Below, one piece after another: positions 18,018-27,280 of a DNA stretch of 64,000 bases. The translations under genes and the position numbers were made by a program. The first letter of the stretch is position 1. Each line of letters opens with the position of its first letter. The notes beneath the pieces were generated by a model. It saw nothing but the letters and a program-made list of their open reading frames with translations, did no database searches and was not told the DNA's origin. Origin of the DNA: Pontibacter sp. HSC-36F09 (lineage in GTDB: Bacteria > Bacteroidota > Bacteroidia > Cytophagales > Hymenobacteraceae); contig NZ_JALKAA010000003.1 in NCBI RefSeq assembly GCF_024171605.1, forward strand, positions 1 through 64,000, read 5' to 3'.

Positions 18018-19109
18018 TTAATTATCTATTAGGGACACTTTGGCTAAATTTTCTGCTCGGACAGGCTCTTGATCCGGATTATACTGGAGTACCTGACCCA
18101 CCATAAACTCGGTCGTATCAATACATTCAGATACTATCCGGTCGCGTACCTTTTTAAATTCTATTTGACTGCCTTCGTCTTCTAAAATGCAGATCGCCCT
18201 CTCTATTGCGCTTTGCTGGTCTTTTTCACTTTCGCTGAAGTTGAAGACGATACCATACCTGCTTTCTTCATCGTCTGTATAGCCTCTGCCATCGTTGTCC
18301 ATAAATATCGAGGGAGTGCCCAAAACCGCTGCCTCTGAAGCCATAGTAGCACTCTCTCCGAATAAAAGACTGCTGTAATAGATAGCATCGTGCATCTTGT
18401 CAAACGGGATGGAGATGCGGTGCTGTTCCAAATCTTCGGGGAGTTGGCTTTCGGAAGTAATGAATACCCGCGCCAGTTTCGACAGTGCATGCACCGCTTT
18501 TCGCTTATTGGCGAGCGACATGCCCGTGTGGTCAAAGTCATGGGCGGCTGCCCAGGAAACGAAGCGCACAATCACATACTTTTCTCCTTCCTTTACCCGT
18601 AGCAGCTTCAGTATTTCCGGGTTTGGTCTGTAGTAGGCAGGGTGGAGGTAGGCCAGTTCCATATACCCTTTGAATCGCACCTGTTTCTCACCTAAGTTGG
18701 TACGATAGCAGGCAGGGGTGAACACTTTGGTGGCAAAAGGAACAGTCAGTTTATGGTGCATAACGGCATGCTCTGTGTCGCTGAATACAAGCGACGGCTT
18801 GCCCAGCAAAGCGGCCACTTGAGAAGGATATGGATGAAGGAAATTTAGAAAAAGGTCTGGCTTGAAGGATGACGCAATCTGCAACAGTTTGTAATCGGCA
18901 TACAGCAGGTATAAGAATTTACCTATCTTGCCATTCTTGCCTTTTCCTCTACTAATGTATGATATCTGGTACAGGTTCAACAGTCTCTGCGCCATCTCTT
19001 TGTCCCGCGAAACGAAGAGAACTGTGTGGCCTTTTGCTTCCATTATCTTCGAAAAATTTCTGAAGTAATGCACATGTGCAGGGTGGTTGATGTCGATAAG
19101 TATCTTCAT
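18018..19109 (-). CDS. DUF354-family glycosyltransferase-like protein
   Basis: A 363-residue protein starting MKILIDINHPAHVHYFRNF, the hallmark of the DUF354 family (GT-B-like fold, distant from MurG and UDP-GlcNAc epimerases). It also has FKPDLFLNFLHPYPSQVAAL, VFSDTEHAV, FASEAA-type residues seen as FGESATMASEAAVLGTPSIF, and the glycine/acidic turn MDNDGRGYTDD near the C-terminus. It probably builds or activates part of the repeat unit. It is 16 bases downstream of the GT4 gene. The family has few characterised members, so the reaction is inferred. Confidence 0.8.
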   Translation of the reverse strand: MKILIDINHPAHVHYFRNFSKIMEAKGHTVLFVSRDKEMAQRLLNLYQISYISRGKGKNGKIGKFLYLLYADYKLLQIASSFKPDLFLNFLHPYPSQVAALLGKPSLVFSDTEHAVMHHKLTVPFATKVFTPACYRTNLGEKQVRFKGYMELAYLHPAYYRPNPEILKLLRVKEGEKYVIVRFVSWAAAHDFDHTGMSLANKRKAVHALSKLARVFITSESQLPEDLEQHRISIPFDKMHDAIYYSSLLFGESATMASEAAVLGTPSIFMDNDGRGYTDDEESRYGIVFNFSESEKDQQSAIERAICILEDEGSQIEFKKVRDRIVSECIDTTEFMVGQVLQYNPDQEPVRAENLAKVSLIDN

Positions 19110-19125
19110 AGCAGGAAAGATTTAT

Positions 19126-20181
19126 TTAAAAGGACTGGGTGGGCGATACAGTGCTAGCGCTTGCATCTTCGGTAATTGGAGCAACTGTTTCATAAACTGC
19201 CGCATTAGGTATCGGTACATGTTTTCTATAGATACTGATCACCTTATGGGCGATAGTGTCGGCGTCGAGCCCCAGTTGCTCTATTCGTTGCCAACCAGCA
19301 GTTCTTTTTTTAGTTTGGGCAAAATCCAATGCAAGGCGGATTTTTTCTGCGAAGTCTTCCACTTCGAAGGTGGCCAGGTAACAACCCTCAGTGTTACCCA
19401 TTACCCACTTAATGTCGCCCACATTAGTGGCTACGATGGGACAGTTGCAGGCCATTGCCTCTTTGATCACATTGGGAGATCCCTCCATGAATGAAGGGAC
19501 TACCAGCACGTCTGCCGAATTCAGGTATTTAGGTATAGCTTCATGTGGAATAGGGTAGGGATTGATAAGCTGCACATCCGGCAGATTGAGATGTGCTACT
19601 GCCTGCTGAGCCAAAGGGTAGTTTTTCCCGACTCTTTCCTGGCTTCCCAGAAACAAAACCAATTTTTTTGAAGGGTCCAGACCCAGCTCTTCATGATAGC
19701 CGGCTGGGTTTGGTGTAAAGGTGGTAATGTCTATGCCATTCGGTACGATGTAAGACTTGTGTTTCTGGTATACATACTTTCCCAGGTTAGGCGACTTGGA
19801 AATAATAGCTTTGACAAAAGGCTGTATCAGAACGGAGGAAAGGATGAAGAACCTGCTGCTAAACCTGATTTTGTTTACGCCAACATAGTCCCCCTGTGCG
19901 TCATCTCCCATGAGTGAGAGTATAACTGGCGTGCTACCTGCACCTATTATGGCAGTCCATCCGGAAAGGGAGAAGTGGGCATGTATGAGATCATAGTTAT
20001 GAGACTGTAAGTGTAGGCGCAACCGTCCGCCAGCCTTCAGGTAGCCGCGCAGGCCTTTGCCTTTGATCGGAAAGTACGCTACATCTATACCTGCTTTTTG
20101 CAATGACTCACCTTGGGCCTTTATAAATGGCGCGATGTCAAAGCTTTTAGAATTGCCGCTGCACACAAAAAGTACTTTCAT
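19126..20181 (-). CDS. Glycosyltransferase family 4 protein
   Basis: A 351-residue GT-B enzyme predicted to add one sugar of the repeat unit on the cytoplasmic face of the membrane. N-terminal MKVLFVCSGNSKSFDIAPF is followed by HAHFSLSGWTAIIGAGSTPV, YIVPNGIDITTFTPN at the start of the C-terminal nucleotide-sugar domain, KLVLFLGSQERVGKNYPLA, and the E-x7-E region VVPSFMEGSPNVIKEAMACN with NCPIVATNVGDIKWV. These are the standard GT4 landmarks. The donor and linkage cannot be told. The gap to the polymerase gene upstream is 98 bases. Confidence 0.88.
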   Translation of the reverse strand: MKVLFVCSGNSKSFDIAPFIKAQGESLQKAGIDVAYFPIKGKGLRGYLKAGGRLRLHLQSHNYDLIHAHFSLSGWTAIIGAGSTPVILSLMGDDAQGDYVGVNKIRFSSRFFILSSVLIQPFVKAIISKSPNLGKYVYQKHKSYIVPNGIDITTFTPNPAGYHEELGLDPSKKLVLFLGSQERVGKNYPLAQQAVAHLNLPDVQLINPYPIPHEAIPKYLNSADVLVVPSFMEGSPNVIKEAMACNCPIVATNVGDIKWVMGNTEGCYLATFEVEDFAEKIRLALDFAQTKKRTAGWQRIEQLGLDADTIAHKVISIYRKHVPIPNAAVYETVAPITEDASASTVSPTQSF

Positions 20182-20279
20182 AAAGTTGTAAAGTTGTAAG
20201 GAAGGATATTGTGGTATCTGCCCAGCACTGGGTTAAGTAAAAGGTATATCAGGTGTTTGGGAATCTACTTGTAAAGTAT

Positions 20280-21557
20280 TTAGGCATTCAGCTCAAGAAG
20301 TTTTTCCTGATGCACTGCTTCTTCTTCGGATTCCATCGCTTCCTCCGCTGGCCGGTAATATTTTACTGCTGAGAGGAGCAGCATTAAAAGTGGAGCATAG
20401 GTAAAGGTGCCAATAAAACGTCCTGGTATGAGTACCATGACAAACATGGCCAATAGGGGATAGTATGCTTTCCGATTTTCAGGTGTGATCCTGCCATTCC
20501 CGAGAAGGAAGTAATGTACAAAGAACAGCGTGAATAGCAGGAGCCCAAAAAAGCCCGTGCTGTAGAAGATCATGTTGATATCGCTATGTATAGGACGATC
20601 TCTCCCGAAGTACCTAATTCCAAAGCTAAACGTATCCCATAGTTTTACACCAAATAAAAGCTCTAACGGATCCTGCTTTTTTTCATGGTAGTCTATGATG
20701 AAAAGAGTCTCCAGATATCTGCCTTCTTCTTCGTAGGTTTCTAGATCCTGTATCCTTTCACGCCTTTCTAATTGCGCTGCGAGTCTAGCTTCGTAAAGCG
20801 GGTAACTGAAAATGAGTGCGGCGACCAGACAGAACACAAGAATCACCATTTTGAAGATCAACTGCCTGTTCAGGAGCATGTAGACAAAGAGTGCTCCTAT
20901 AATCATTCCAAGGGAAGTCCGCCGGGTGATCACGATCAGAAGCGCAATATTGAACAGTATCAGACCTATATCAAAGATCTTGATCATGGCTCCCCTGTTT
21001 TTATTGGTGAATATGTAATGCACCCCAAGGAAGATAAGGATAGGAGCAATGTACATACGTGAGGTAGCTAAAAAGCCCGTGGTAAAAGACTCGGTATAGG
21101 ACCGACCGATATTGAATATATTTGCATAAATAATGTAAAGCGGGATTAGGATAAGCAGGTAACGGTTATACTTTTCGAACTCCTGCAGAAAGTTTCTGTT
21201 CTCAGCAATCTTACGCCCAATTGGGATCATGAGTAGGGCTGTAAGAATAGCCAATGTCGTTTTGGCAGAGAGAATGATATCTCCCGGAATATAAAACATC
21301 AATAAACCAAGGTAAACGATGAGTACCAGAAAGATACTGTCAGATTTACGAAGTCCCCCATTTGCAAACAGGTATACAAGAATGAGTGAAAGCGGAATTA
21401 TATAGCGGATGGCGGCAAAAATCTGATCGTCTTTGTAGAAGCCATCAAACATATCAAACAGCAGAAAAAACACCACCAGCCCAATGGGAAATAGCTTTTG
21501 ATTTATCAAAAAGACTAGTATCAGCAATATTCCCAGCGCAATCAGTATCATAATCAA
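20280..21557 (-). CDS. O-antigen polymerase/ligase-like membrane protein (Wzy-like)
   Basis: A 425-residue protein with about ten hydrophobic segments and one large hydrophilic loop (residues about 255-330, containing RRERIQDLETYEEEGRYLE) in the place where Wzy/WaaL proteins have their periplasmic loop. Short arginine-rich turns occur (VITRRTSLGM). Sequence similarity in this family is low, so the call rests on topology, size and context: it is the only candidate polymerase in an operon that has flippases, a co-polymerase and an export protein. Its start overlaps the GT2 stop by four bases (ATGA type), which implies translational coupling. Confidence 0.75.
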   Translation of the reverse strand: MIMILIALGILLILVFLINQKLFPIGLVVFFLLFDMFDGFYKDDQIFAAIRYIIPLSLILVYLFANGGLRKSDSIFLVLIVYLGLLMFYIPGDIILSAKTTLAILTALLMIPIGRKIAENRNFLQEFEKYNRYLLILIPLYIIYANIFNIGRSYTESFTTGFLATSRMYIAPILIFLGVHYIFTNKNRGAMIKIFDIGLILFNIALLIVITRRTSLGMIIGALFVYMLLNRQLIFKMVILVFCLVAALIFSYPLYEARLAAQLERRERIQDLETYEEEGRYLETLFIIDYHEKKQDPLELLFGVKLWDTFSFGIRYFGRDRPIHSDINMIFYSTGFFGLLLFTLFFVHYFLLGNGRITPENRKAYYPLLAMFVMVLIPGRFIGTFTYAPLLMLLLSAVKYYRPAEEAMESEEEAVHQEKLLELNA

Positions 21558-22498
21558 ATAGAAAAATAGCGGGGGCTGAAAAATCGGATTGTGACTAGTT
21601 TCTTGTATAGAAGTAAAACTCTTACAGCAAACTGAGGGGTTCTGTTTAAACAGAATAACCTGACAAACCGTTGATTAAAGTAACTGTCATTAAGCCTTCT
21701 GGCAAAATTCAACTGGCGTTCGATTGTCTTACTCTTGATCTTTTGTCCGGCCCAGGCATGGCGCAAGCCGTTTTCTACAGCCTTGTATGCGATGAACCTG
21801 TTTAAGTAAATGTCGTTGTCATGGTAGAGGTCAGACCAAGACTCTTTACAGGAATCAGGCTTTGCGATTCTATTGTAGGCACCACTCATCATCATATTAT
21901 AAGTTGCCATTATCTTATGCGTATAGGCCACAGGGTAGTGCATGGCTACTTTACACCACATAAATGAATCTTCACCGCTGACCATCCCGACAGGAAACAT
22001 ACCTGTGACAGCGATAACCTCTTTTTTGATAATCGTGGCAGAAGTCCAGGAAATCATATTATCCAGTGTCAGAGTAGTTCTGAAGTAATCACGGACAATC
22101 CCATCAGGAATGTTGGGACTTTCAATCATGATTCTATCCCCTTTTACAGCTCTGTAAGCGCAGTTATACATGCCGCATTTCGGATAGCGCTCAATCATTT
22201 TGCTCATCTCCTCCAGATAATTGCTGTCCCAGGCGTCATCTGCATCTAAAAAGGCGATGTAATCATAAGTTGCTCTTTCTATGCCATAATTACGGGCATG
22301 TGATACACCTCCGTTTTCTTTGCTGTATACCTTGATCCTGCTATCGGTAAATGATTGAACAATGTGCAGGCTCTGATCCGTTGACCCATCATCCACTACA
22401 ATGACTTCATAGGCAGTAAAAGTCTGGGCAAGCACAGTTTGCAGCGTTTCGGCAACACTAGCTTCTTTGTTATAGAGAGGTATGATGATACTAAACAT
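21554..22498 (-). CDS. Glycosyltransferase family 2 protein
   Basis: A GT-A enzyme of 314 residues from the ATG at 22498 (MFSIIIPLYNKE). The frame extends seven residues further to 22519, but that would deepen the overlap with the upstream gene and add nothing to the fold. Signatures: YEVIVVDDGSTDQSL, GGVSHARNYGIE, YIAFLDADDAWD (DXD metal site) and the acceptor-side MVSGEDSFMWCKVA. It has no membrane segment. It probably adds a sugar to the lipid-linked intermediate. The coding end overlaps the polymerase start by four bases, and its own start overlaps the APH-type kinase gene by eight. Confidence 0.9.
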   Translation of the reverse strand: MFSIIIPLYNKEASVAETLQTVLAQTFTAYEVIVVDDGSTDQSLHIVQSFTDSRIKVYSKENGGVSHARNYGIERATYDYIAFLDADDAWDSNYLEEMSKMIERYPKCGMYNCAYRAVKGDRIMIESPNIPDGIVRDYFRTTLTLDNMISWTSATIIKKEVIAVTGMFPVGMVSGEDSFMWCKVAMHYPVAYTHKIMATYNMMMSGAYNRIAKPDSCKESWSDLYHDNDIYLNRFIAYKAVENGLRHAWAGQKIKSKTIERQLNFARRLNDSYFNQRFVRLFCLNRTPQFAVRVLLLYKKLVTIRFFSPRYFSI

Positions 22499-23414
22499 TC
22501 TGCTTGATAGAAGTGACAATGTGATTTAATACAGAATTGTATTTGTCTATCTGATTAACCGGCAGTAAGCTTGTGTTGGTAAACTGGCTTGCTTCTGCGG
22601 CTATTCTATTAAGGGTATAAATTGCTTTGAGGAGCACTGGTTCTGTATCGACACGCTGAGCTAGAAATCGGAGAAAGTCCTGATCCTTCTGTATAGAGAC
22701 AGTCCAGCTTTCATTGTTCCTAACAGCCTCCGCAAAATTGTAAAAATGAATGTAATCCGTTACAAAGCTACCGTTGGGGTTGTACATGGACCAGTCAATA
22801 ATCCTGATCTCCTGATCAACCAGTATCATGTTTTCGATATGCAGGTCACCATGTGCGCTGGTAATAGGCAGCTTCAAAGAGCGCAACAGTTCATGGCACT
22901 CTTCGGCCAGGCGTAGGTCGAGGCCATGCCGCTCTAACTTTTGCAATTCCCTGTAGTTGTAGGTGATATGCGCTTGTTGCTGCTGGTATTTCAATGCACC
23001 CTCCAACTTATTAGCTACAAATTGCTCTACTTGCTTCAGTTTATACTCAGGAACAGGTATACCTTTTATCATGGCAAGACTAAGCGGGTAGGATCTTACC
23101 TGTATGACCTTGTCGGACCAGAAACTTGTTTGTTGAGCTCTTTGGTTACCAATTAGCTCGACGCTCTTGATGGCTCCCCCCAAAGGGGTAAAAAGCTTAT
23201 AAGTAGTATCTCTCCAGTGAAAAATATAAGAGTAACATCTTAAAATCCGTGATATAGAATTTAATGTGAATGGCATACGGCGAAGGTTTAATTCAGGAAA
23301 ACTCGTCATGAATTCGTACCAGTTCCTGCAGGTTCGCTGGATGTACGATAATGAGTAGAATTCCCAATCCAACGAGTCTTTTACTTCCTCGTTCTGTTTG
23401 TTAAAATTTGTCAT
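22491..23414 (-). CDS. Aminoglycoside-phosphotransferase (APH)-type small-molecule kinase
   Basis: A 307-residue protein of the protein-kinase-like APH fold. The catalytic loop SAHGDLHIENMILVD (Brenner motif HGDxxxxN) and the metal-binding IRIIDWSMYNPNG are intact, so it is probably active. The N-lobe has a Gly-containing stretch (KLFTPLGGAIKSVELIG). Kinases of this family in glycan loci may phosphorylate sugars, choline or ethanolamine precursors. It overlaps the ParB/Srx-like gene upstream by four bases and GT2 downstream by eight, so the three products are made together. Substrate unknown. Confidence 0.75.
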   Translation of the reverse strand: MTNFNKQNEEVKDSLDWEFYSLSYIQRTCRNWYEFMTSFPELNLRRMPFTLNSISRILRCYSYIFHWRDTTYKLFTPLGGAIKSVELIGNQRAQQTSFWSDKVIQVRSYPLSLAMIKGIPVPEYKLKQVEQFVANKLEGALKYQQQQAHITYNYRELQKLERHGLDLRLAEECHELLRSLKLPITSAHGDLHIENMILVDQEIRIIDWSMYNPNGSFVTDYIHFYNFAEAVRNNESWTVSIQKDQDFLRFLAQRVDTEPVLLKAIYTLNRIAAEASQFTNTSLLPVNQIDKYNSVLNHIVTSIKQNV

Positions 23415-24037
23415 CTATTAAGTGTTAAGGGTGTTGCAGGTACTTGCTTGTACACTGTCCAGGTAGGGAGTGCTTCTGAATGTACTACACCCAGTTGGGC
23501 TGGTATACTGCTTAACTGCAGCACTTTAGCGATGGCAAGCCGATGTATACCCCCACCGCCAAATATTGTCTGGTTTTTTCTTCCTATATGGATGAAGATT
23601 CCTCCTTCTTCATTGTAGCAGCTTGGGTTTAGCTCTCGCTGCGTGTTTAGCCTGCCTGTTTCTTTAACCTTTTCAAGTAGATCATCCAACTGCTCGTATC
23701 TGGCTATTATGTCTTCAAGGGAATTGCACTTGTCTACTGGCCTGTTCCGGTGCAGGATTAAGTTGAGCATGAACTCATAGATGCCCGTTTCTTCCCATGT
23801 CTTATTCAATTTCCACCGTTCAATGCACGCATTAAACTTAAAGCGTGAGTCAATTGCCGTCAGATTCTCCTGCTGGTCCCAGTCTCCCCCAATCACACGT
23901 CCAGAGTCTCTATGCTTCCAGGCAAATGAATATTGGTCAACCTGCATCGGGTCAACAAAGATCAACTCAGCATACATGGGAGCGTTTGCACCATATCTAA
24001 TTTTATTGTAAACACTTCTTATGTATTTCTTCGCCAT
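23411..24037 (-). CDS. Protein with a ParB/Srx-like nucleotide-binding motif, function unknown
   Basis: A 208-residue soluble protein. The only recognisable feature is near residues 150-175: IFIHIGRKNQTIFGGGGIHR followed by LAIAKVL. This matches the G-x-H-R-L-x-A-A/K pattern of the ParB/sulfiredoxin fold, which in known members binds nucleotides (ParB, sulfiredoxin, the SerK-type serine kinase). The N-terminus is basic (AKKYIRSVYNKIRYG), and the middle is Trp- and Asp-rich. The genuine ATGA overlap with the APH-type kinase argues for a joint task in glycan or precursor modification. Assignment to the fold is by motif only. Confidence 0.55.
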   Translation of the reverse strand: MAKKYIRSVYNKIRYGANAPMYAELIFVDPMQVDQYSFAWKHRDSGRVIGGDWDQQENLTAIDSRFKFNACIERWKLNKTWEETGIYEFMLNLILHRNRPVDKCNSLEDIIARYEQLDDLLEKVKETGRLNTQRELNPSCYNEEGGIFIHIGRKNQTIFGGGGIHRLAIAKVLQLSSIPAQLGVVHSEALPTWTVYKQVPATPLTLNR

Positions 24038-24065
24038 GCCAAAGGAGATTAGGACATATTATGGA

Positions 24066-25505
24066 TTAGTACTTCTTGATTAGCCTAATGCCTTGTTTTA
24101 AATCGTTTAAAAAGAATAGTAAATAAACTAGCCCGCCTATGATACCTGCTACCAGAAGTTCCAGCAGTACAGCCATACCTACCAGCGTGATCAGGTAGAT
24201 GATAGCCAGCATAACGATCGCAGCCAGAGTAGGATCTTTGAGCGCATGCAATACTTCCCTGTCGGTAATGTGTATGTACTTCTTCATAAAGTAGTGAAAG
24301 GCTATGCGGGAGGTAGTATAATGTATGCACACCGCATATGCCACACCCTCTATCCCAAAGTATTTCTGTCCGAAATAGATAAGCGGGAAGGCGATCACAA
24401 AAGTGTTGATCGTGTTCAGGTAAAAACTCACTGAAGGCTTTCCAATTCCTTTGAGGACCTCGGCAGGCGTTCCGGAAATGGCAAAGATCATGGCAGCTAC
24501 GGATAAAATTCGTAGCGGTGCCGCTGCTTCTAGCCATTTAGCGCCAAAGAAAAACAGGATAATCTCTTCAGCCAGGCCAATAAATAAGACTGATATCGGG
24601 AACGTAATAATTGCCGTCATCCGCATAGTCTGCAGGTAGTACATTTTGATCTTTTCCGGGTCGTCCTGCAGTTTGCTATAAACAGGGAAAAAAACCTTGT
24701 TAAATATGGAGTAGAGTTGAGACTTCAGTGTTAAGCTCAACATAAATGCCAAGGTATAGATACCAAGCAAATGGGAGCTAACCAATTTACCAATGATCAG
24801 GTAGTCCAGATTCTTGCGGAGAAAATGCAGGATATTGTTTAACTGCGTGTAGATACTATACCCAGCCATTTCTATCAATACATCTTTGCTAAATACCAAC
24901 TTAGGTGTCCAGCCTACCTTCACCCAGTACGAAACCAGGATTACGCCTGATCCAGCTATATATTTTGTAACCAGACTCCAAACCCCGAAACCCGACAAAG
25001 CCATGATAACTGCAGCCACTGAACTGATAGCCGTACCCAGGAAAGTGATCGTTACCAGGGATTTAAAGTTCAGTTTTCGGGTAAGTATAACCCGGGGTAT
25101 GATCGAAGAGATATTGAAGAACAGGTAGATGCTCAATGCATTTAGGATAGGCACCAAGCGTGGCTCTTCGTAGAAGTCGGCTCCCGCTTGTGATATAAAA
25201 AGGAAGAAGCAGAGCACCAATATAAGCGAAACGATGAGCAGGAACCACAACGCACTCGAATAGCGAATTTCTGTTAGTTCGTCCTCTTTTTTCTGAATAA
25301 GAGCATTGTAAAGGCCCATATCTGAAACCACTTCCAATATGCCAACCACCAGCATTGCCATCCCTACAATACCATACGCTTCCGGAACTAGCAGCCTGGC
25401 CAGAATAAGCATAACCAAAAAGTCAGTGCTCTTGGTGGCAACTACACTAATCGTGTTCCACTTCAAACCTGATAATACCTTACGCCTCATGCCAGCAATT
25501 GCCAT
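24066..25505 (-). CDS. Polysaccharide flippase (MOP superfamily, WzxC-like) no. 2
   Basis: A 479-residue membrane protein with 12 or more hydrophobic segments. The N-terminal landmark SGLKWNTISVVATKSTDFL with LVPEAYGIVGMAMLVVGILE and DMGLYNALIQKKE is typical of the lipopolysaccharide biosynthesis/WzxC branch. The RKNLDYLIIGKLVSSHLLG stretch in the middle is also characteristic. It would export lipid-linked repeat units. It is a different branch from the flippase at 7517, so the locus may build two intermediates, or one of the two may be idle. It starts three bases after the stop of the kinase-like gene upstream (25509). Confidence 0.88.
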   Translation of the reverse strand: MAIAGMRRKVLSGLKWNTISVVATKSTDFLVMLILARLLVPEAYGIVGMAMLVVGILEVVSDMGLYNALIQKKEDELTEIRYSSALWFLLIVSLILVLCFFLFISQAGADFYEEPRLVPILNALSIYLFFNISSIIPRVILTRKLNFKSLVTITFLGTAISSVAAVIMALSGFGVWSLVTKYIAGSGVILVSYWVKVGWTPKLVFSKDVLIEMAGYSIYTQLNNILHFLRKNLDYLIIGKLVSSHLLGIYTLAFMLSLTLKSQLYSIFNKVFFPVYSKLQDDPEKIKMYYLQTMRMTAIITFPISVLFIGLAEEIILFFFGAKWLEAAAPLRILSVAAMIFAISGTPAEVLKGIGKPSVSFYLNTINTFVIAFPLIYFGQKYFGIEGVAYAVCIHYTTSRIAFHYFMKKYIHITDREVLHALKDPTLAAIVMLAIIYLITLVGMAVLLELLVAGIIGGLVYLLFFLNDLKQGIRLIKKY

Positions 25506-25508
25506 AGT

Positions 25509-26744
25509 CTAATTGAAATGCGCTGTTAACAGATTGTCGTATACCTTGCGACTTTTATAGATTTCAGAAATTATAGCATCGGTTGCTTCGCTTATTGAGA
25601 TGCTGGAGGTATCAATGCCAATGTATTGCCCTGCAGAAACCAGATCAGCCACTTGCCTGAATTTGTCTATATCGACCTGGCTTCTTTCCAAGGTGTTCTC
25701 CTCAGGCTTTCTCTTAACAAGTACCTCCGGGGATGCATATAAAAAAAACACAAGGTCAGGTGTAGGCAGGATTGATCGGTAAAGTAAGCTCTTGCCATAG
25801 GCTTTGTCCATGAGGTAGGCTCCAGGAAGTCTATCAATTAGAACAATGCTATACCTGGACCTTAGTTTAACTGGCACTTGGCGTAGCAAGAGTTCGGCCG
25901 GCAGCACGATAAATGACTTCAGAAAACTGAATGCCTTGTCGAGTACTTTTGGACGGAGTCGTTGGTTATAAAGTGATTTTACCCAAGGCGAGGTCCAACC
26001 ATTTTCTCCCATACCGAGGTATAGCTTGTTTGTCTTGAGGTTTAACTTTTGCTCCACTTCCTCTATCAAAGTAGATTTGCCCGCACCATCAGTTCCTAAA
26101 AAAAGCACTTTCATGCCATAGCCAAACCTTCTGAATTTGCTGTCCCTTATCATTCTGGAGTGCTGGTGAATAAAATAGGGTTGCAATAATGCTTTGAGCT
26201 GTTCTATGTTTCCGGGAAACTCATGACTGAGCCATTTAAGTATGCCTGCTAATGTTTCGCTGTGTTGCTCTGGCACTTCGGCATGGTATAAGCTGATATA
26301 CTGGTTCAGGTATAATTGGTGCTTCACCTCTAGTTTGCCCCTTTCCTTATAAGCCAGGTGTGCTGCATAAAGCAGGATCGCATCAATACCGCTTGGTCTG
26401 AACACTCCTTTCGTGTTAAGAACAGCCGCTGGCAGTGCTTGATTAGTGCCAGAGTAGGTATAGCATAGTTCAGTGCCTTCTGCAAAGGCTAAGCTGTACT
26501 TCACATCCAGGTATAGGTCGGATTGTGGAGTATAGTAAAAGTGATGGTTGGTATGGTAACTTGGCTCTTTTCTTTTGAACCATCCTAATGAGCGTAACTT
26601 ATTCTCAAATTCAATTTTACACTCAGGAGCGACGAATAGATCGATATCCCCAGACTGAAACTCAGACTCAAAATCTGTAAGCAGAAAATAGCTGATGCTC
26701 TCTTCGTGCAGTGTATGGAATAAGGTTTTTATACTTGAGTTCAT
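25509..26744 (-). CDS. Two-domain nucleotidyltransferase-like / thymidylate-kinase-like protein
   Basis: A 411-residue protein. The N-terminal half (residues 1-190) resembles a nucleotidyltransferase-fold unit: YFLLTDFESEFQSGDIDLFV has the paired acidic pattern (GDIDLF) of such domains. The C-terminal half is a P-loop kinase of the thymidylate-kinase type: MKVLFLGTDGAGKSTLIEEV (Walker A), LIDRLPGAYLMDKAYG, and PDLVFFLYASPEVLVKRKPE (lid-like Arg). Proteins like this recur in Bacteroidota and actinobacterial glycan clusters without a proven reaction. It is the second gene after upxY in the operon. It may phosphorylate a sugar, lipid or nucleotide precursor. Confidence 0.7.
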   Translation of the reverse strand: MNSSIKTLFHTLHEESISYFLLTDFESEFQSGDIDLFVAPECKIEFENKLRSLGWFKRKEPSYHTNHHFYYTPQSDLYLDVKYSLAFAEGTELCYTYSGTNQALPAAVLNTKGVFRPSGIDAILLYAAHLAYKERGKLEVKHQLYLNQYISLYHAEVPEQHSETLAGILKWLSHEFPGNIEQLKALLQPYFIHQHSRMIRDSKFRRFGYGMKVLFLGTDGAGKSTLIEEVEQKLNLKTNKLYLGMGENGWTSPWVKSLYNQRLRPKVLDKAFSFLKSFIVLPAELLLRQVPVKLRSRYSIVLIDRLPGAYLMDKAYGKSLLYRSILPTPDLVFFLYASPEVLVKRKPEENTLERSQVDIDKFRQVADLVSAGQYIGIDTSSISISEATDAIISEIYKSRKVYDNLLTAHFN

Positions 26745-26779
26745 TGTTTGTCTGACAGATATGCGAGATAAAAACCGTG

Positions 26780-27280
26780 CTAAGAGGGTAATTTGGTGAT
26801 ACTGGATTTTTCGAGATCTGCGTACATGACATACCCAAGAGATGGCAGGGCAACCCGTACTGTGTTGTTCTTGATTGCGACCACTGTACCCTCTCTATCC
26901 TGCAGGAAACCTCTGGCTACTTTTACAGCATCATTGATGGCTACCTCTACCTTTTCCAGTTGCACATTGCTGTGCTCGTTAAGGAAAGTTCTGATGGCTT
27001 CTATTTCTTCATCCTTTATCACAGCTGGTTTTCCAAGCCAGTGCACCAGGTTAATTACCCCATCTACCTCTTTCACTTCCCGGATATTTTTATCGGAAAC
27101 ATGCACAAATACATAAGACGTGAACAGAGGTTCGTATAGCAATTTCTTTCTATCGCTCCACTGACGAATGACCTTTTTCAGAGGACAGTAGCTCTGGATT
27201 TTTTTCAAATTCAGGGATTCTGATACCTTTTTTTCCCAACGTGGCTTTGTATAAACTGCGTACCATCTTTCTTCCATCAC
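26780..27280 (-). CDS. UpxY-type transcription antiterminator (NusG family)
   Basis: A 166-residue NusG-like protein. The NGN domain covers residues 1-105, with WYAVYTKPRWEKKV and EPLFTSYVFVHVSDKN. The KOW domain covers about 115-160, with VKVARGFLQDREGTVVAIKN. UpxY proteins bind RNA polymerase at the leader of their own capsule operon and let it read through long gene clusters. Here the gene is third, after the Wza- and Wzc-like genes, and precedes 17 biosynthetic genes over about 22 kb, which fits processive antitermination. The 180-base gap upstream (27281-27460) is where its target leader could be. MM at the start: Met2 is equally possible. Confidence 0.88.
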   Translation of the reverse strand: MMEERWYAVYTKPRWEKKVSESLNLKKIQSYCPLKKVIRQWSDRKKLLYEPLFTSYVFVHVSDKNIREVKEVDGVINLVHWLGKPAVIKDEEIEAIRTFLNEHSNVQLEKVEVAINDAVKVARGFLQDREGTVVAIKNNTVRVALPSLGYVMYADLEKSSITKLPS

